The notes below the pieces were generated by a model that saw only the letters and a list, made by a program, of their open reading frames with translations, was not told where the DNA came from and did not search any database. A DNA stretch of 32,102 nt, taken from positions 1 through 32,102 of the forward strand of contig JAJOKO010000002.1 in NCBI GenBank assembly GCA_021129825.1, in the 5' to 3' direction. Of the stretch, positions 8,223 through 18,558 are shown piece by piece. The position numbers were made by a program, and so were the translations under genes. Numbering within the stretch: the stretch's first letter is position 1; every line of letters starts with the position of its first letter. The DNA is from Desulfotomaculum sp. (lineage in GTDB: Bacteria > Bacillota > Desulfotomaculia > Desulfotomaculales > Desulfohalotomaculaceae).

Positions 8223-9008
8223 CTATCCTTTTAATGCTTTTTTCAACCGTTTGATAGCCTGACTATGTAATTGACACACTCGCGATTCCGAAACTGCCAG
8301 CACTTTACCAATTTCTTTTAAAGTTAATTTTTCTTGATAATATAGCGCTAAAATCAATTTCTCCCGTTTATTTAAAGCCTCTACTGCTACTGCTAAAATT
8401 TTCGCATCTTCTGCCTTACTTATTTCTTCCAATGGTTCGAAACTATCCGGGCCCTCCACTAAATCACCCCGGCGCACAGCATCCCCCTCAGTGCTATACA
8501 CATCTTCATCCAAAGAATATACTTGACCAGAATTAACCGGACTGGTAATTTCCCTAAGCTCTGGCAACGAAATACCAGTTGCTTTAACTAAAGCTTTTTC
8601 GGTAACTTCTTGACCATTTTGTTGTAGTTTCAAATGAGCTGATTTGATCAGTTGTTGTTTTTGCCACACTGTCCGCGGCAACCAATTTTGGCGGCGCAAC
8701 TCATCCAACATTGCCCCCCTGATACGGTGATAAGCAAAAGATTCAAAAGCTACCCCTAAATCCGGATCAAATTTATCAACCGCTTCCATTAAGCCAATTA
8801 TTCCGCAACTTTCCAAATCATCTTGTTGCAAAAAAAACGGTACTTTCACCGCCAACCTACCAGCAATATTTCTAACCAAGGGTAAGTAATTTATAATTAA
8901 CTTCTCTCTGATAGCTGCAAACTCCTGCTTATTTAAAACACTAATCTTCCGGCAATCAAAAAATTGTGCCCATAAATCACCGGTTTCTTTCAAGGTATTT
9001 AATGGCAT
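8223..9008 (-). CDS. fliA: FliA/WhiG family sigma factor for flagellar genes
   Basis: YLPLVRNIAGRLA, DDLESCGIIGLMEAVDKFDP, RIRGAMLDELRRQNWLPRTV, LTLKEIGKVLAVSESRVCQLHSQAI. Confidence 0.92.
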   Translation of the reverse strand: MPLNTLKETGDLWAQFFDCRKISVLNKQEFAAIREKLIINYLPLVRNIAGRLAVKVPFFLQQDDLESCGIIGLMEAVDKFDPDLGVAFESFAYHRIRGAMLDELRRQNWLPRTVWQKQQLIKSAHLKLQQNGQEVTEKALVKATGISLPELREITSPVNSGQVYSLDEDVYSTEGDAVRRGDLVEGPDSFEPLEEISKAEDAKILAVAVEALNKREKLILALYYQEKLTLKEIGKVLAVSESRVCQLHSQAIKRLKKALKG

Positions 9009-9023
9009 GATTTCACTTCCAAT

Positions 9024-9788
9024 TTATTGTTTGCGAATTTGTTCCATCTGTTTAGCAAACACAAAAGCACAAAGACTATCTTCTAAGTTGCGATCAATAT
9101 CTAAAAACTTCAAGCTAGCTTGATACAATTTAGTATCTCCATCCGTTAAATTACAACGGATCACTGCTGTTTTTAAATTCATATTAATATTTTCTTTTTT
9201 TATAAATATTTTAAAATGGATATTTAATACTACGCCAGTTTCTAACTTCTCTTTAAGTATCATACGCATACCGCCACCGCTAATATCCAAAATAGTGGCT
9301 TTTTTCCAGTCGGTTTCCGGTTCCGGTAGATCTTTTTGGACACTCCCTTGCCGACGCCGGGTACGCTTGGCTGGTGCTGGCACTGTTACGTTGGAAAGTG
9401 TTTCGGGACTTGGAGCAACAGCATCAAACTGGCGATACTCTACATCCATCATCACTTCTACCCGCACAAAGCGGCGCAATTGGATTCTTTCAATATCTTC
9501 TAAAAAAGGTTCTTTTATTTTATATAGTCGTAAAGATTCTTCTTGATGTACTCCCAAGTAAGGGGCAGTAAATACAAAAGCAGCCCCACTGGTAATGTAT
9601 TTTAATCTGACTTGTTCATTACGCATCAACACCAGCGGGTCCTCTTTCTGGTACGGTGTAGTGATATAAAGTGTACTATTTTTGATATCCTGAATAACAG
9701 AGTAATACTCCGGTTCGTCCGGGCTGGTTACCCTGGTAATGGTAATACGTTGATTGATTTTATAGGCTTCAATATCAGCTGTACTCAT
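9024..9788 (-). CDS. ycgR: YcgR-like flagellar brake protein with PilZ domain
   Basis: YcgR-like N-terminal domain, RRFVR and DISGGG PilZ motifs, position inside the flagellar cluster. Confidence 0.85.
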   Translation of the reverse strand: MSTADIEAYKINQRITITRVTSPDEPEYYSVIQDIKNSTLYITTPYQKEDPLVLMRNEQVRLKYITSGAAFVFTAPYLGVHQEESLRLYKIKEPFLEDIERIQLRRFVRVEVMMDVEYRQFDAVAPSPETLSNVTVPAPAKRTRRRQGSVQKDLPEPETDWKKATILDISGGGMRMILKEKLETGVVLNIHFKIFIKKENINMNLKTAVIRCNLTDGDTKLYQASLKFLDIDRNLEDSLCAFVFAKQMEQIRKQ

Positions 9789-9801
9789 TTTCTCCCCCCT
9801 A

Positions 9802-10689
9802 TCAACTAAATAATTTGGTCAAACGACTAAAGAAACCAGCTATCCCGGTTTGATTATCAACACTACCTGACTGGCCAGTTACCGCTCGTTGCTGTTCAAG
9901 TGTTTCCACGCCGGCAAGCCGGTTGGCTATAGACTTAATGGCCTTACTGGCTAAACTATCAGGCTTAAATAACACAACCGGTTGCTGCGCTTTTACCGCT
10001 TGCACCAGCTTAGCATCTTCAGGGATTGTGCCTAAATGGTTTAATTTTACATTTGGCAAAAAGTGTGCCGCTGTTACCTGTAACTTCCGCATGGTATCGT
10101 CAGATTCCTGCTGATTTAGCACTTTATTTACAATTATATTTATTTTGTCATGTACATCATAACGAGCTAGTACCTTAATTATCCCGTAAGCGTCTACGAT
10201 AGCAGTCGGTTCGGGAGTAACTACCGTGATTACCTCTGATGCTGCGGCTACAAAAGCCAGTACGTTTTTATTAAGCCCGGCACCGGTATCTACCAACACC
10301 CAGTCCGTGCCTATTTCAAAATCATGCACCGCCTCCCTTAAATAATCAATAACCTCAATATCTAAATTAGCTAATTCCCATAAACCCGAACCACCAGATA
10401 TTAAGTTAACCTGGTTCGGTCCGGGAGTTAAAATATCCATCAATGACTTTTGATTATATAAAAAATCATAAATAGAATAGCGGGGTGCCAATCCTAATAA
10501 GACTTCCGCATTAGCTAAACCCAAATCAGCATCAAAAATTACCACCCGTTGATCTAAATCAGCCAAAGCTAAAGCTAAATTAACGGTTATATTGGTTTTA
10601 CCTACTCCACCCTTGCCGCTGGTAACCGCTATCACCCGGGGACCAGCGGTAATAATATTGTTTTCGGCCTTGATAATCAAAGCTTTCAT
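9802..10689 (-). CDS. flhG: MinD-like ATPase FlhG (FleN/YlxH)
   Basis: AVTSGKGGVGKTNITVNLALALA Walker A, DADLGLANAEVLLG; follows flhF. Confidence 0.93.
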   Translation of the reverse strand: MKALIIKAENNIITAGPRVIAVTSGKGGVGKTNITVNLALALADLDQRVVIFDADLGLANAEVLLGLAPRYSIYDFLYNQKSLMDILTPGPNQVNLISGGSGLWELANLDIEVIDYLREAVHDFEIGTDWVLVDTGAGLNKNVLAFVAAASEVITVVTPEPTAIVDAYGIIKVLARYDVHDKINIIVNKVLNQQESDDTMRKLQVTAAHFLPNVKLNHLGTIPEDAKLVQAVKAQQPVVLFKPDSLASKAIKSIANRLAGVETLEQQRAVTGQSGSVDNQTGIAGFFSRLTKLFS

Positions 10690-12066
10690 TTAATTAATAC
10701 CTCTAAAAATAAATTGGGCTAAATTACGCGGTTGCACTGTTGTCAGATCATCCGGAATCACCTGACCATCAGTGCAATAGCGCAAAGGCACCCCTGTCTT
10801 TAATACGATATTCAGCATTGAGCCTAATGTTTCCGTTTCATCTGTTTTAGTAAATATGCACCCGGTATACCGGGCAATCTGGAAATCTTTGATAATCCGC
10901 AATAAATCACGATCTTTAGTAGTGGCACTCATCACCAAATAAATTTGTTTCCACTCGTTAATCGCTTCTAAAAATCCTTTTATTTCTAATACTTGACCGG
11001 TGTTTTTAGAAGAACGCCCGACGGTATCTATCAAAACATAATCTTTGTCAGCATGTTTCTCTACCGCTTGGCGCAATTCCGCCGGGGTCATTACTACTTC
11101 TACCGGCACATCGATAGTATTACCATATATTTTTAACTGGTCAGCTGCACCATAACGATAAGTATAAACAGTAATTAAAGCAACCTTTTTAGCTTCTAAC
11201 AGCTTGAAACGGGTAGCTAATTTAGCCAATGTAGTAGTTTTACCTACTCCGGGTGGACCGATAAAAGCCAAGCATTTCACCCCAGATACTCCAGCCGCCC
11301 CACTATCAACGCTCTTATAAGCAGGCTCTACCAATTCTGTTATCCGGTTAATTAAAGCCACTTTCACCAAATCATCTTTAACTTTAGCAGCATCCGCTTC
11401 CTTTACATCTACTCCACCGTACTTGCTAATAATTTGCTCTAAATCTTCTACTAATTGTTTGGCAATCCCTTGATCAATATCCGCATCGACCAGTACCTGC
11501 AACCACCGCCGTTTAAAATGCGCATCGCCAGCTTTATTCATTTTTGTTAACTGGTGTTCTAGTGCCACCAACAAGCGGTCCTTTTCCTGCTGTTCTAAAG
11601 ATTTCATTGTTGCTGCTTTCAACAACGGCTTAAATTCCACAGCAGCTTGCCCACCGCTCTTATTGATGTTGCTAAACTCTGCCACCAAAGAGGTCTTGGG
11701 GGTATTTTCTACATTTGTCAACTTGCTCTTTTTTGGGAGTATTTGACTGGCACTAACCGTCCTTTGCAATTCAGCATCTGCCGTTAAATACAAATTAGTT
11801 TGCTTGTTTTTTAGCTGTTCTGCTACTACTGTCCGGCTGGGATTAATTAAATCCGGTGATGCTGCCTTGTTTTGCGGTAACGCCGGTGGTAAGGGCTGGT
11901 TTTTATCTAAAACCGCCGTTACCTCCAATTGCTTTTTGAAAAGACCAATTAAACCCGGTCCGTAAACTTTTTGAGTGTTTACAATCACCGCATCCGGTCC
12001 TAACTCTGTTTTAATTTGCTGCACTGCCTGGTGCATACTATTCACTAAATATTTTTTTATAATCAT
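10690..12066 (-). CDS. flhF: Flagellar SRP-type GTPase FlhF
   Basis: GPPGVGKTTTLAKLATRF, VLIDTVGRS, FTKTDETETLGS. Confidence 0.94.
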   Translation of the reverse strand: MIIKKYLVNSMHQAVQQIKTELGPDAVIVNTQKVYGPGLIGLFKKQLEVTAVLDKNQPLPPALPQNKAASPDLINPSRTVVAEQLKNKQTNLYLTADAELQRTVSASQILPKKSKLTNVENTPKTSLVAEFSNINKSGGQAAVEFKPLLKAATMKSLEQQEKDRLLVALEHQLTKMNKAGDAHFKRRWLQVLVDADIDQGIAKQLVEDLEQIISKYGGVDVKEADAAKVKDDLVKVALINRITELVEPAYKSVDSGAAGVSGVKCLAFIGPPGVGKTTTLAKLATRFKLLEAKKVALITVYTYRYGAADQLKIYGNTIDVPVEVVMTPAELRQAVEKHADKDYVLIDTVGRSSKNTGQVLEIKGFLEAINEWKQIYLVMSATTKDRDLLRIIKDFQIARYTGCIFTKTDETETLGSMLNIVLKTGVPLRYCTDGQVIPDDLTTVQPRNLAQFIFRGIN

Positions 12067-14156
12067 TACTCAGTATTCACCGTCCCCACTGCTTCCACTT
12101 CAATCCCTGTAGTCACTTCATTTAAAGATATCACTGCAGTACCCGGTAGATATCGCTCTAATAACCGTCTTAATGGTAATCTGATGCCTGGTGAACACAA
12201 TAATACCGGAGTAGCACCGGTATTTATTTTTTTCATCGCTTTTTGTAATTTCTCCAGTAAAATATTAGTTTGCTTGGGATCTAATGCCGGATACTGTCCC
12301 CATTGCGTTTGCTGCACTGAATCCGCCACCGCTTGCTCCAGTTTAGGATGTAGCGTAATTACCTGTATTTTTTTATCCGGAGTAGCATACATTTGGCAGA
12401 TAGTACGCGCTAACCCCTGCCGAACATGCTCGGTCAGAAAATCGGTATCTTTATTTATTCTGGCCCCGTCAGATAAATATTCTAAGATAGTAGCCAAATC
12501 TTTAATCGGCACCTGCTCTTTAAGTAAGTTTTGCATCACTTTTTGAATTTCACCCAGCGACAACAAATCCGGTACTAATTCTTCCACTACCGCCGGCGAT
12601 TTTTCTTTAACTACATTCAGTAATTCTTTTACCTCTTGACGACCCAATAATTCCGCCGAATACCGTTTGATTATTTCTGTTAAATGGGTAATTAAAACGG
12701 TACTGCAATCCACAACAGTTAAGCCATTTAATTCTACCCGCTCCCGCTCCGCTTCCTCCACCCACCAAGCCGGCAAATTGAAAGTGGGCTCGGTAGTAGC
12801 TATTCCCTTAATTTTATTAACATCGGCAGCACCAGTAGCATCCATGGCCAAATAATGACTAGGCATTAATTCCCCTTCAGCCACCTGCACTCCTTTGACT
12901 TTAATTAAATACTGGCTTTGATTCAACTGCATATTATCTCTAATGCGAATAGGACGCACTAAAACACCCAACTCATTAGCACACTGGCGCCGTACTGCTG
13001 CCAATCGTTGCAATAAGTCACCGCCTTGACTTTCATCTGTCAATACAATCAAATTGTACCCAATTTCAATTTCCAAAGCATCTACTTGGAAGTATGTAAA
13101 TACATTCTCCGGTTCTTTCTTTTGTTCCTGCATAGTTTCTGCTTTAACTTGCTGTTTTTTGACTTTTTCTTGTTTCTTTTCTTTATTTAAGACATATGCC
13201 GTGTAACCCATCGCTCCAGCCAAGCCCATAAACAACCAGCTAGGCATCCCCGGCACTAAACCTACTATAAAAAACAAACCGGCTGTCAAAACTAATACTT
13301 TCGGGAAATGAAAAAACTGCTGAGATAAATCTTCACCCAAACTTTTATCAGAAGTAGACTGGGTTACCAAAATACCGGAGGCAGTAGCAATTACCAAAGC
13401 TGGTATTTGCGTAACTAGCCCGTCGCCGATAGTAAGTTTAGTATAAGTAGATAAAGATTCACCCATGCTCATACCGTGCTCAACCATCCCAACAATAAAA
13501 CCGGCGGTAATATTAATAAAAATAATTACCAACCCGGCTATCGCTTCACCCTTTACAAATTTACTGGCACCATCCATTGAACCATAAAAATCAGCCTCAC
13601 GCTCTAAACGTTCCCTTTTCGCCCGGGCTTCATCTTCGCTGATTAATCCGGAATTAAGATCAGCATCAATACTCATTTGTTTGCCCGGCATGGCGTCCAG
13701 CGTAAAACGTGCCGCTACTTCCGATACCCGACCAGCACCCTTAGTGATTACCACAAACTGAATCAAAGTAATAATTAAAAATACCACTACCCCGACAATA
13801 TAGCTACCACCAACCACAAAAGTGCCAAAAGCTTGAATGATTTGTCCTGCCGATGCTTCACTTAAAATCAAGCGAGTAGATGATATATTTAAAGCCAAAC
13901 GATACATTGTTACTACTAGTAACAAGCTCGGAAATACAGAAAATTCCAAGGGTTCAGTCGTAAATAAGGTAATCAGTAAAATCATAAAACCTAAAGCCAA
14001 ACTAATCGCTAATAAAACATCCAACGCACTAGGACCTAACGGCACAATAATCAATAAAATAGTACCTACAATTAAGCCGGCTATAATAATATCAGTATTT
14101 CTAGTTAGGCTTTCCTGAACCTGTTTAGGACTAATCAAGGCCATGCTTGTTCTCAC
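12066..14156 (-). CDS. flhA: Flagellar export protein FlhA
   Basis: FSVFPSLLLVVTMYRLALNISSTRLIL, RFTLDAMPGKQMSIDADLNSGLI. Confidence 0.96.
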   Translation of the reverse strand: MRTSMALISPKQVQESLTRNTDIIIAGLIVGTILLIIVPLGPSALDVLLAISLALGFMILLITLFTTEPLEFSVFPSLLLVVTMYRLALNISSTRLILSEASAGQIIQAFGTFVVGGSYIVGVVVFLIITLIQFVVITKGAGRVSEVAARFTLDAMPGKQMSIDADLNSGLISEDEARAKRERLEREADFYGSMDGASKFVKGEAIAGLVIIFINITAGFIVGMVEHGMSMGESLSTYTKLTIGDGLVTQIPALVIATASGILVTQSTSDKSLGEDLSQQFFHFPKVLVLTAGLFFIVGLVPGMPSWLFMGLAGAMGYTAYVLNKEKKQEKVKKQQVKAETMQEQKKEPENVFTYFQVDALEIEIGYNLIVLTDESQGGDLLQRLAAVRRQCANELGVLVRPIRIRDNMQLNQSQYLIKVKGVQVAEGELMPSHYLAMDATGAADVNKIKGIATTEPTFNLPAWWVEEAERERVELNGLTVVDCSTVLITHLTEIIKRYSAELLGRQEVKELLNVVKEKSPAVVEELVPDLLSLGEIQKVMQNLLKEQVPIKDLATILEYLSDGARINKDTDFLTEHVRQGLARTICQMYATPDKKIQVITLHPKLEQAVADSVQQTQWGQYPALDPKQTNILLEKLQKAMKKINTGATPVLLCSPGIRLPLRRLLERYLPGTAVISLNEVTTGIEVEAVGTVNTE

Positions 14157-15238
14157 CTTTCATTTAACCTGTACACTGTAGCTAAAATTTCTGCCACCGC
14201 ATGATACAATTCTGGCGGTACTTCTTGCCCTATTTCAATATTATGATATAAAAACTGGGCTATTTCTTTGTTTTCCTGCACGGGCACATTATGTTGCCGC
14301 GCTATTTCCTTGATTTTTTGAGCCATCAGATCTGCTCCTTTAGCTACAACCACCGGTGCTACCATATCCGCATTTGCTTGTAGCGCACTATCTGTATTAT
14401 ATTTTAAAGCCACTGCATAATGAGTAGGGTTAGTTACTACCACTGTTGCTTTAGGCACTTCTTCTTTAATCGTATTCATTAATAAATCCCGCTGCCGCCG
14501 TTTAAGCCATGCTTTAATTTGCGGGTCACCCTCACTCTGTTTAAGTTCATCTTTAACCTCTTGGATGGTCATCCGCTGATTTTTAAGGAAATCATAACGC
14601 TGGAAAATCAGGTCTAAAATAGCAATAAATAAATAGGTTACCCCTCCCCAAAACAATACTATCAATAGTGCTTCAACCACTTGATGAAATATATACACTG
14701 GCGGTCCATAAAACAGTTTAAGCATTGGTCCATACTGCCCACGAGCTACTAAAAAAACTACTATTCCAATGACAGCCACTTTAAGCACCGACTTAAACAA
14801 TTCAAAAAGCGTCCGGGCACTAAACATTTTTTTGGTGCCTTGAATAGGATCAAGTTTTGAAAATTTCGGTTCAATTGCCTTCGGGGCAAATAAAAAACCA
14901 AATTGAATGATATTAGCCACAATAGCAATTAATACTAAGGTAATAAACAACGGCAACAATAAAGCAAATCCGGCGATAGTCATAGCAAAAAGAAGCTCCA
15001 CCGCCACCTCCGGCGTAGGTGGACTGGTAATATAGTTATGGAAATAATAATTCAACAACTCTTGAACCCCATAACCCAAATCTTCACGCATAACATAGAC
15101 ATAAGCTACGCCAACAACCAAACACATCGCCGCATTAAAGTCTGCACTTTTAGGTACTTGACCTTTATTGCGAGCATCCAATAATTTTTTGGGTGTAGCT
15201 GGTTCTGTTTTTTCTTGAGCACTGGAGGAAGGAGGCAT
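14153..15238 (-). CDS. flhB: Flagellar export switch protein FlhB
   Basis: EKTEPATPKKLLDARNKGQVPKS, VVTNPTHYAVALKY autocleavage motif. Confidence 0.96.
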   Translation of the reverse strand: MPPSSSAQEKTEPATPKKLLDARNKGQVPKSADFNAAMCLVVGVAYVYVMREDLGYGVQELLNYYFHNYITSPPTPEVAVELLFAMTIAGFALLLPLFITLVLIAIVANIIQFGFLFAPKAIEPKFSKLDPIQGTKKMFSARTLFELFKSVLKVAVIGIVVFLVARGQYGPMLKLFYGPPVYIFHQVVEALLIVLFWGGVTYLFIAILDLIFQRYDFLKNQRMTIQEVKDELKQSEGDPQIKAWLKRRQRDLLMNTIKEEVPKATVVVTNPTHYAVALKYNTDSALQANADMVAPVVVAKGADLMAQKIKEIARQHNVPVQENKEIAQFLYHNIEIGQEVPPELYHAVAEILATVYRLNER

Positions 15239-15239
15239 C

Positions 15240-16019
15240 TCAACTTAACTCCCTAATTAATATTAATAAATCTCGCTGCATTTGGTCAAATATAGTGGTA
15301 AATACCACGCCTAGTAACGGCAATAATATAGCTAAAGAAACCAAACCAAACATAATCTTAAAAGGAAAGCCGAGCATAAAAACATTCATTTGCGGTGCTG
15401 CCCGCCCCATTACACCCAAAGCCATATCCGTCATCAATAATGCTGCCACTACTGGCATCGCTACTTTTAAAGCCATGATCAGACTGTCCGCCAACACTCG
15501 CACAAAAAATTCTGTAGCCGAACCTGAAATTTCCGCCGTGCCCAGCGGCAATATTTGGTAACTATTTACTAGTCCCCAGATCAAACCATGATGACCATCC
15601 ATACTAAAAAAGGTAGCCAAAGTCACAAAATACAAAAATCTACCTAGTAGCGTATTAACCGAACCACTGGCCGGGTCCATCACTTGCGACATCGCAAACC
15701 CAATTTGAAAGTCAATCATTTGCCCGGCCATGCGCATAATATTAAAAATAATCGTACACATCAAACCCATCGCTAAGCCTACTGCTGTTTCACTAAGAAC
15801 CATTAAACCATAATCCCAGAAGCCACCAACCACGATTAACTCATTTTCCGGAACCAGCGGAAAAATTATAAGCGCCAATGTAAAAGCAAAACCGGCCTTA
15901 ACCAGCGGCGGTATTCCCCTGATAATAAAAATCGGACTGGTGATTAAAAAAGCTGAACAACGAATAAAAATTAACATGAAACTGGGTAATATTGCTATGT
16001 CTGGTAGCAAAATATTCAC
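15240..16019 (-). CDS. fliR: Flagellar export protein FliR
   Basis: Multi-spanning protein with FliR motifs (GFAMSQVMDPASG); gene order fliP-fliQ-fliR-flhB. Confidence 0.93.
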   Translation of the reverse strand: MNILLPDIAILPSFMLIFIRCSAFLITSPIFIIRGIPPLVKAGFAFTLALIIFPLVPENELIVVGGFWDYGLMVLSETAVGLAMGLMCTIIFNIMRMAGQMIDFQIGFAMSQVMDPASGSVNTLLGRFLYFVTLATFFSMDGHHGLIWGLVNSYQILPLGTAEISGSATEFFVRVLADSLIMALKVAMPVVAALLMTDMALGVMGRAAPQMNVFMLGFPFKIMFGLVSLAILLPLLGVVFTTIFDQMQRDLLILIRELS

Positions 16020-16029
16020 CTACCAATCA

Positions 16030-16299
16030 TCATCGTACAATTTGGGGGATGTGCTCATACACCCGGTAGGTAAATTCAATAATTACAGTCATCAACCAGC
16101 TGACCAAAATAAGCAAAGTAACAAATACCGCAATTATTTTAGGCACAAAAGCCAGCGTTTGCTCCTGAATTTGGGTAGTAGCTTGAAATATACCTACTAA
16201 TAATCCCACCAACATAGCCATACCCAAACCGGGACCGGCTAATATTATTACCATCATTAGTGCTTCCCGGCTAATATAAATAATGTCAGCTTGATTCAT
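16030..16299 (-). CDS. fliQ: Flagellar export protein FliQ
   Basis: 89 aa, two TM segments, GLLVGIFQATTQIQEQTLAFVPKI. Confidence 0.95.
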   Translation of the reverse strand: MNQADIIYISREALMMVIILAGPGLGMAMLVGLLVGIFQATTQIQEQTLAFVPKIIAVFVTLLILVSWLMTVIIEFTYRVYEHIPQIVR

Positions 16300-16312
16300 T
16301 TAAATAACTCCT

Positions 16313-16326
16313 TTTGCCTAGGCAAA
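16313..16326. repeat. 14-bp perfect palindrome in fliP-fliQ spacer
   Basis: TTTGCCTAGGCAAA. Confidence 0.7.
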
Positions 16327-16369
16327 CACACAGGTCTAGTCCTACACCTGACTGACGACCGAACTACCG

Positions 16370-17134
16370 TCAACCAAAACTTTGCATCAACGACTTAACC
16401 ACTAAATACCAACCGTCTACCATCACAAATAGCAAAATTTTAAAGGGTAATGAAATCATAATTGGTGGTAACATAAACATCCCCATAGACATCAGAGTAC
16501 TGGCTACTACCATATCAATAACCAAAAAAGGTACAAATATTAAAAAGCCAATTAAAAACGCTGTCTTTAATTCGCTAATAATAAAAGCTGGTGTCAACAC
16601 TGTCAAAGGCACGTCATCAATGCTGTACGGTTTTTCCATTTCAGCCAGTTCTAAAAATAAAGCTAAGTCTTTTTCACGAGTTTGAGCAGCCATAAAATCC
16701 CTTATAGGCTTAGCTGCCAATTCAAAAGCTTGTTGTTGATCAATTTCCTCATTTAAAAAAGGTTGCAGAGCAGTAGTATTAATTTCATTATATACTGGAG
16801 CCATAATGAATATTGTCAAAAACAAAGCCAGTCCTATCAAAATCTGTGTGGGCGGTGTTTGTGGTGTTCCCAATCCATGCCTCAAAAAAGCTAGCACTAC
16901 TATAATACGAATAAAGCAAGTAAACATCATTAAAAAAGCCGGAATAAACGATAAAAAAGATAATAACAGCAATAACTTAACAGTATCCGCCATTTTTTGC
17001 GGTTCATCAGTTGGTTGAATCGTTAATTCTATCGCTGGCAACGGTTCCGCCCAAGCCTGTACCGGTATGAAATTAAACACGAATATTACTGCTAAAAATA
17101 CTGTTATAAAAACAAATTTGAATCTGGCAAGCAT
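16370..17134 (-). CDS. fliP: Flagellar export protein FliP
   Basis: FTCFIRIIVVLAFLRHGLGTPQTPPTQILIGLALFLT; Lys-rich signal peptide. Confidence 0.96.
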   Translation of the reverse strand: MLARFKFVFITVFLAVIFVFNFIPVQAWAEPLPAIELTIQPTDEPQKMADTVKLLLLLSFLSFIPAFLMMFTCFIRIIVVLAFLRHGLGTPQTPPTQILIGLALFLTIFIMAPVYNEINTTALQPFLNEEIDQQQAFELAAKPIRDFMAAQTREKDLALFLELAEMEKPYSIDDVPLTVLTPAFIISELKTAFLIGFLIFVPFLVIDMVVASTLMSMGMFMLPPIMISLPFKILLFVMVDGWYLVVKSLMQSFG

Positions 17135-17203
17135 TTTTTACTCCTTTTTTATCCTCTAGGAAGGGTATCCTGTTTGCCTATCCTCTGAAACGATTGTCCG
17201 TCA

Positions 17204-17578
17204 TTATTTTGAAGGTTTTTTGAATTTGAGTTTCAATATTTTAGCAAAATCAATTATTTTCATGCTCTTTTGTTTATCCAAAACATCATTTTGTTCTAAA
17301 TCAATAGGCGGCGTTTCAAATTCTTTAATTAATTCAAAACTAGTTTCCGAATGAGCTAATAAGTAATATTTGCCGCCAATTTCTATTAAACTAAGCAACC
17401 CCTTAGACCCCAACGGCACCTGCTCAATCACTTTAATTGCAGAATGACGTCTTTTAGCCACACCAGCAGGATTCCAACGGCGGGCTAAACCATATTTGAT
17501 CACTAAATAAGCAAGTCCAGCAACTAATGGTAAAATAATTAACATTCTGAGAAACGCGTAGAAAATTTCTTGATCCAT
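17204..17578 (-). CDS. fliO: Flagellar biosynthesis protein FliO
   Basis: Single TM segment, VIEQVPLGSKGLLSLIEIGGKYYLLAHSE; upstream of fliP. Confidence 0.85.
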   Translation of the reverse strand: MDQEIFYAFLRMLIILPLVAGLAYLVIKYGLARRWNPAGVAKRRHSAIKVIEQVPLGSKGLLSLIEIGGKYYLLAHSETSFELIKEFETPPIDLEQNDVLDKQKSMKIIDFAKILKLKFKKPSK

Positions 17579-17600
17579 ATCATCTTCCTTAATTTAGATA

Positions 17601-18050
17601 TTATTTAGCAACTGTTTCTTGCTGGTGCTGTTTCTCCAAAAATTGTTTGTTGATTATCTCTGGATGCAGCATTTTACTTAAACGAATATTTAGCTTTTCA
17701 TTAATAACTAAGACTTCTGCTTGAGCACACAATTCCTCATTAACATAAACGTCTAAATTTTCACCGGCTACTCTAGGTAGTTCAATTACCGAATCAATAC
17801 CCAACTCCAATACTGCTCTTACTTTTAATTCCGTTTGACCTAATTCAGCACAAATTTCCAAAACAACATCTTCAAAATGACTTAAAGTTGATTTAACAGC
17901 CAACTGGTCATCCGCAATATTAATGGGCGGAAACACTACCGGTTTAATAATCTGCTTTTTTTCTGTACTGATCATCTCTTGATCCTCAATTCTTTTTGGT
18001 GCTTTATTCATTAAATCTTGGATTTCTTGGGGAGACATCATCATTATCAC
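17601..18050 (-). CDS. fliN: FliN-like motor switch protein (SpoA domain)
   Basis: MSPQEIQDLMNK; LKVRAVLELGIDSVIELPRVAGENLDVYVNEELCAQAEVLVINEKLNIRLSKM. Confidence 0.8.
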   Translation of the reverse strand: MIMMMSPQEIQDLMNKAPKRIEDQEMISTEKKQIIKPVVFPPINIADDQLAVKSTLSHFEDVVLEICAELGQTELKVRAVLELGIDSVIELPRVAGENLDVYVNEELCAQAEVLVINEKLNIRLSKMLHPEIINKQFLEKQHQQETVAK

Positions 18051-18509
18051 CTACTGAATTATATATTCGGTAAAATAAATTCTTGCTATTTCACCATGTT
18101 CTAGTCTAGCATTAATCACTTTGGTCATCGCTTTTTGAACTTTTTCGATGCTGTCCGGTGGTCGCACTTCTGCTAGTTCTTTGTTGCGTAATAAAACAAG
18201 TACTTCATGTTGCAAAATATGACTTTTTTCCTCTAATTCAATTGCTAATTCCGTGTTTTCTGCTTCAAACTCCATCATTGCTGTAAAACGCAAAAAACTT
18301 CTGCCATCCTTTAGATTAACCAACATACTTTCTCTTAACATTAGCGAAGTCATTGCAGGTGGTTCCGGTTCAGCATCTACCGGTGGCTTCAAAAACAAAA
18401 AATACGCTGCAATCGCTCCACCCACCAAAATTACTACAAGCAATAATATTATAATAATCATCTGCATCGGAAAACCGGACTTTTTTTCTTCTTTTTTTTC
18501 TTCAGCCAC
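18051..18509 (-). CDS. fliL: Flagellar basal-body-associated protein FliL
   Basis: Charged N-terminus, one TM, periplasmic FliL domain; start of the flagellar run. Confidence 0.88.
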   Translation of the reverse strand: MAEEKKEEKKSGFPMQMIIIILLLVVILVGGAIAAYFLFLKPPVDAEPEPPAMTSLMLRESMLVNLKDGRSFLRFTAMMEFEAENTELAIELEEKSHILQHEVLVLLRNKELAEVRPPDSIEKVQKAMTKVINARLEHGEIARIYFTEYIIQ

Positions 18510-18558
18510 TTTACCGATAACCCCCTTAAACTTTTTCAGAATAATAACTTACACTCGC

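Noticed and set aside
9295-9571. Two overlapping plus-strand ORFs opposite the PilZ gene
   Set aside because: Both mirror a strong coding frame; low-complexity translations.
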